The position numbers and the translations under genes are program-made. DNA of 8,355 nucleotides from Actinomycetes bacterium. Its GTDB lineage: Bacteria > Actinomycetota > Acidimicrobiia > Acidimicrobiales > SZUA-35. The stretch covers positions 1 to 8,355 of the forward strand of contig JAAETV010000467.1 of assembly GCA_024227975.1 (NCBI GenBank), given 5' to 3'. This document shows, in pieces, positions 5,418 to 8,355 of this stretch (position 1 is its first letter; the number at the start of each line of letters is the position of its first letter). The notes beneath the pieces were generated by a model. The model was given only the letters and a program-made list of their open reading frames with translations. It searched no databases and had not been told where the DNA came from.

Positions 5418-6386
5418 GTGGACGACAACATCATGGTGACCGTCATCGGCGGCTACCTGGGAGCAGGGAAGACGACCCTGGTGAACCACATCCTGCGGAC
5501 CGCCGACGAGCGGATCGCGGTGCTGGTCAACGACTTCGGTGACATCAACATCGACGCCGATCTCATCGAGAGCCAGGATGGCGAAACCTTGTCACTAGCC
5601 AACGGCTGTATTTGTTGCAGCCTGGTCGACGGGTTCGCCGCTGCCTTGGCCACGATCAAGGAGTTGGAGCGACGGCCTGAGCGGCTGGTGATCGAGGCCA
5701 GTGGGGTCGCCGACCCGGCCACAGTGGCGGCCTATGGCCACAGCCCCGGCCTCGAGCTCGACGCCGTGGTGGTGATGGCCGATGCCGAGACCATCCGGCA
5801 GCGGGCTGTCGACCAGTACGTTGGCGACACCGTGCTGGCCCAGCTGGACTCGGCCGACATCATCGTGTTGAACAAGATCGACCTGGCCCCAACCGACGAT
5901 GTGGTCACAACCCGGGTTTGGCTACAGGATCGCGCTCCCGACGCCGTCGTGGTCGACGCCCGCGATGCCAAGGTCGGCCCCGCCGTGTTGTTTGGTTTCA
6001 CCGGCGCCCCCCCGGCCGGGGGTGCCGGCCTGGCGGCTGGCCTCAGCCATACTGATCACGGTCCTGCTGGTGATCATGGGCATGCCGATGAGCTGTTCGA
6101 GAGCTGGTCGTGGGCTGGGGAGGGGGCATTGGAACGATCCACCATCGAGGCCCTCATGGAGCACCTGCCCGAAGGAGTGGTCCGAGCAAAGGGCGTGTTG
6201 TCGTTGAGCGACGATCCTGACCATCTGACCGTGCTCCAGCGGGTCGGCGGTCGCTGGAGCCTGCGTCCTGGCCGTACTGCGACCAGCCCTGCAACATCCC
6301 AGCTGGTGATCATCGCCCTCGTGGGAACGTTCGACGGTGATTGGTTGGCCGGTGAGCTCGGACAGTCGGCCGAGGATCTCAACTGA
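5418..6386 (+). CDS. CobW/COG0523 G3E-family GTPase, putative metallochaperone
   Basis: The 322-residue protein is a COG0523 GTPase, a family that couples GTP hydrolysis to metal delivery (zinc, cobalt and others) in the cytosol. Seen: Walker A GGYLGAGKTT (11-20), VNDFGDINID (37-46), the family's hallmark metal site C64-x-C66-C67, the Walker B-like element with E93-A-S-G (VIEASG, 91-96), and the NKID guanine-specificity motif (152-155). A His-rich linker with H211, H214, H220 and H222 precedes the CobW C-terminal domain (roughly 225-318), a feature common in zinc-handling members. The GTG start is set by a consensus AGGAGG. Cobalt chelatase partners (CobN etc.) and Zur-type genes are not in this window, so CobW of cobalamin synthesis is not supported; a zinc role is plausible by the His-rich linker. 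It is divergent from a lipoprotein gene and ends 9 bases from the convergent LLM gene. Confidence 0.92.
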   Translation: MDDNIMVTVIGGYLGAGKTTLVNHILRTADERIAVLVNDFGDINIDADLIESQDGETLSLANGCICCSLVDGFAAALATIKELERRPERLVIEASGVADPATVAAYGHSPGLELDAVVVMADAETIRQRAVDQYVGDTVLAQLDSADIIVLNKIDLAPTDDVVTTRVWLQDRAPDAVVVDARDAKVGPAVLFGFTGAPPAGGAGLAAGLSHTDHGPAGDHGHADELFESWSWAGEGALERSTIEALMEHLPEGVVRAKGVLSLSDDPDHLTVLQRVGGRWSLRPGRTATSPATSQLVIIALVGTFDGDWLAGELGQSAEDLN

Positions 6387-6395
6387 GACGAGATG

Positions 6396-7328
6396 TCAGC
6401 TCAGATAGGTGGTCAGCGCAGCCTGTGTGTTGTCCCATGATGCGGAATCGTGAGCGGCAACCTGGATGCGGAAATCGGTAGTTCCGGCCTCGGCATAGGT
6501 CGCCAGCCCATCGAGCACCTGCTCCCAGGATCCGATCAAGTGGAGGTCAGCGGCTTCGGCCAGGTCCTCCTTGGCCAGCACCGCGGCATAGGAAGGGACC
6601 GCCTGATAGTGGGCGGCAACCTCGCGGGCGACGGCGTAGGCGGCGGCTTGGTTGTCGGTAACGCAGATCCGGATCAGGGCCATGATCCTCGGTGCTGGCC
6701 GTCCTGCCGCTTCGGCCCCCGCCCTGATGGTAGGGCCGACATAGGAGGCGATGGTGCGAGGTCCGCACTGGCCGACCGAGGTGCCATCGACCCGTTGACC
6801 GGCCAGTTCGAGCATGCGGGGCCCGAGGGCGGCTAGCAGGACCGGGGTATTCGGAGCTTCGATCTCCAGCTTGGCGTGGGTGGTGAGCTGGGCCCCGTCG
6901 ACGTCGGCCTGCTCGCCGGCCAGGAGGGGTTGAAGACCGTCGATGAAGTCACGGGTGAAGGTGAAGGGACGATCCCAGCTGATACCGAGCTCACCCTCGA
7001 CCGTCCGGCGAGCGCCGGCCCCGATCCCGAGGGTGAATCGACCATCGAGCGTGCTCTGGGCGGTCATGGCCAGCTGAGCCAGGCCGATGGGGTGGCGCCC
7101 GTAGAGGGGAACGACAGAGGTCCCTACTTCGCTCAGGTTCGGCACCTCGTTGGCGGCACAGGCCAGGGCGACGATGGGATCGACGGCCTTTGCGTGGGAG
7201 ATCCATAGGCTGTCGAACCCGGATTGGTCGGCGTAGCGGGCAGCCTCGATCGCTTCGGCCACCGAGGCCAATGTCGTGCCTCCCGCATAGCCCCACGCCA
7301 CCCCAAGCCTGTCGTTTCGATCGCTCAT
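6396..7328 (-). CDS. LLM-class oxidoreductase, probably F420-dependent
   Basis: The 310-residue product is a luciferase-like TIM-barrel oxidoreductase, close in pattern to the actinobacterial F420-dependent LLM class (the TIGR03564-type family). Seen: the N-terminal barrel strand (LGVAWGY, 8-14), ARYADQSGFDSLWISH (30-45), GTSVVPLYGRHP (69-80), STLDGRFTLGIGAG (92-105), which is the strand and loop around the cofactor phosphate, and F129-x2-GLQPLLAGE (to 139). Members use F420 or FMN to oxidise or reduce small organic molecules in the cytosol; the choice of cofactor is assumed from actinobacterial context, not demonstrated. The ATG at 7328 has no good ribosome binding site within 12 bases, so a leaderless transcript is possible. 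It sits 116 bases downstream of the DUF1566 gene on the same strand; no promoter was recognised in that gap. Substrate unknown. Confidence 0.9.
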   Translation of the reverse strand: MSDRNDRLGVAWGYAGGTTLASVAEAIEAARYADQSGFDSLWISHAKAVDPIVALACAANEVPNLSEVGTSVVPLYGRHPIGLAQLAMTAQSTLDGRFTLGIGAGARRTVEGELGISWDRPFTFTRDFIDGLQPLLAGEQADVDGAQLTTHAKLEIEAPNTPVLLAALGPRMLELAGQRVDGTSVGQCGPRTIASYVGPTIRAGAEAAGRPAPRIMALIRICVTDNQAAAYAVAREVAAHYQAVPSYAAVLAKEDLAEAADLHLIGSWEQVLDGLATYAEAGTTDFRIQVAAHDSASWDNTQAALTTYLS

Positions 7329-7444
7329 TGGCCGAGCATGGTTGGTTGACGGGTGGGGCGCAACCTCACCCTCTGCCTTCCTGGCTCAGAATCGACCCAT
7401 GAACCTGAGCTGACCGGGTTGGTCCCGACTGCGGGGGTCGTGAC

Positions 7445-8355
7445 TCAGGGGGTCCCGGCATCCGGAGGTGTGCCGACGGCATCCATCAGGTCGTCTACCG
7501 ATATGCCCAAGGTGGCCGCCGCTGCCTCGAAGTCTGGGGGCCCTGAGTTGGGGTCGCCCATGGCGGCAGCTAGCTCGGCTTCAGTGACGCCGAGTTGTGC
7601 GGCGGCTTGGGCCAGAGGGCCACCACCTTGTGGTTGGGCCGTCGTCGCCTGGGTGGCTGAGCTCTCGTCTTGCGCCGGTTGGGCCGCGACGTCGCCGCCG
7701 CTATTGGTCGCGACGTCTCCACTACGCACACAGCGCACCAGGTTGTCGATGCGGATCACGTCACCCTGAGGACCATGCCCGTACGGATAGTCGCTGGCAT
7801 CGCCGGTCTTGGGATCGGAACGTTGGGCCCCTGCACCATGCACATCGAGTAGTGCGTACTCGTCGGTCTGGGGGTTCTGCATCCAGCCGAGCGCCTCACC
7901 AAATGCGACATACGAGGCGTTGTCCCCACCCCGCATCGAGGCGTGGGTGGTTCCGGTCCAGTAGGACCCGTAGTCGGTGCCACCTCCCTCGTCGGTGATC
8001 GTGGAAGCCGAGAACACAGGGTCGATTGCCGCTGAGTCGGTGGTCGAAGGAGATCGGGTGTAGTCGACGATGCCCTGAAGCTCTTTCACGTTCGGCAGCT
8101 GCCAGTCGTCGTACCCGCCGGTGTCGAGAGCTTCGCAATAGTTGAGCGCATCAGACCAGTCCATCCCGTCGGTGCTGTCGTCCTGTTGCCACATCAACCC
8201 GCTGGCCTGATCACTGACCGTTCCATCGCCGTTGTCGACAAAGGCGTTGACGCCGTAGTCGAGGTTTCCTCGCACATAGACGGTGAAGAATGTCTTCTCC
8301 CCGCCCCGAGGGTCTGAGAGGCCGTAGCCCTTGATGCGTCCATCGGCGAAGTTGA
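7445..8355 (-). CDS. DUF1566 (Lcl C-terminal domain) protein, 5' end beyond the window
   Basis: The frame is open to the right edge, giving 302 visible residues; the GTG at 8275 is not taken as the start because the preceding 26 codons (DGRIKGYGLSDP, then an EKTFFTVYVRG-like strand) continue the family pattern. The domain follows: FVDNGDGTVSD, SGLMWQQ, GMDWSDALNYCE, GYDDWQLPNVKEL, SYWTGT and a closing VRCVRSG. This PF07603-type domain is found in secreted or surface proteins of bacteria and is of unknown biochemical role. A Gln/Thr/Ser/Ala-rich low-complexity linker follows, then two copies of a 22-residue helical-looking repeat at the C-terminus. Secretion is expected from the family but the N-terminus is not visible. 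The stop is 116 bases upstream of the LLM gene. Confidence 0.88.
   Translation of the reverse strand, partial: NFADGRIKGYGLSDPRGGEKTFFTVYVRGNLDYGVNAFVDNGDGTVSDQASGLMWQQDDSTDGMDWSDALNYCEALDTGGYDDWQLPNVKELQGIVDYTRSPSTTDSAAIDPVFSASTITDEGGGTDYGSYWTGTTHASMRGGDNASYVAFGEALGWMQNPQTDEYALLDVHGAGAQRSDPKTGDASDYPYGHGPQGDVIRIDNLVRCVRSGDVATNSGGDVAAQPAQDESSATQATTAQPQGGGPLAQAAAQLGVTEAELAAAMGDPNSGPPDFEAAAATLGISVDDLMDAVGTPPDAGTP
7466..7615 (-). repeat. Two 22-residue C-terminal repeats in the DUF1566 protein
   Basis: Two units, encoded at 7615-7550 and 7531-7466, share the pattern AAA-x-LG-[VI]-[TS]-x3-L-x2-A-[MV]-G-x-P, with an [ED] just before the second L. They are identical at 9 of 22 positions, with conservative changes elsewhere. 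They are separated by six residues (NSGPPD). The pattern resembles short LGV-x-x-x-x-L helical motifs seen at the ends of other secreted actinobacterial proteins. Their function is not known to me. Confidence 0.6.

Noticed and set aside
6383..6404. CTGAG/CTCAG dyad across the convergent CobW-like and LLM stops
   Set aside because: Five-base arms with a 12-base loop and no T-run are too weak to call a terminator.
7415..7427. Small CGGG-TTGGT-CCCG hairpin downstream of the DUF1566 gene
   Set aside because: A four-pair stem with no T-run is expected by chance in DNA of this GC content.

Overview
The window is gene-dense, high-GC DNA with GTG starts, purine-rich ribosome binding sites and genes typical of Actinobacteria: a PPOX-fold flavin/F420-type protein, tandem-USP protein, and an LLM-class (often F420-dependent) oxidoreductase. 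A halohydrin dehalogenase-like gene is also present; this family is known from Ilumatobacter, so an Acidimicrobiia member is a reasonable guess, but it is inference from gene content. No RNA gene, CRISPR array, insertion sequence or phage gene was seen, and no gene-free stretch exceeds about 155 bases.

Layout, left to right. (1) 102-1437, plus strand: a tightly coupled pair encoding a PPOX-fold FMN-binding-type protein and a two-domain universal stress protein, resembling stress or redox gene pairs of other actinobacteria. (2) 1474-4427: a classical SDR oxidoreductase on the minus strand, divergent from a two-gene plus-strand unit encoding a halohydrin dehalogenase (SDR fold with Ser-Tyr-Arg triad and a halide-pocket motif in place of the nucleotide-binding motif) and a type I sulfatase. 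The 70-base divergent intergenic region carries a perfect 9-bp inverted repeat that contains a TAGGGT -10-like hexamer on each strand. (3) 4472-6386: a minus-strand Cys-containing lipoprotein of unknown function, divergent from a CobW/COG0523 GTPase metallochaperone, with two dyad-symmetric elements between them. (4) 6396-8355, minus strand: an LLM-class oxidoreductase, and the 3' part of a secreted-type DUF1566 (Lcl C-terminal domain) protein whose 5' end lies beyond the right edge.

The most interesting part is region 2. The halohydrin dehalogenase would ordinarily be annotated as just another SDR oxidoreductase, but both motifs that define halohydrin dehalogenases are intact. Its neighbour is a sulfatase without a signal peptide. 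My hypothesis is a small catabolic module in which sulfate-ester removal exposes a vicinal halohydrin, the dehalogenase closes it to an epoxide with halide release, and the divergent SDR oxidises or reduces a downstream alcohol or carbonyl. Sulfated halogenated natural products such as chlorosulfolipids have the right chemistry, but the substrate is not shown by the sequence.
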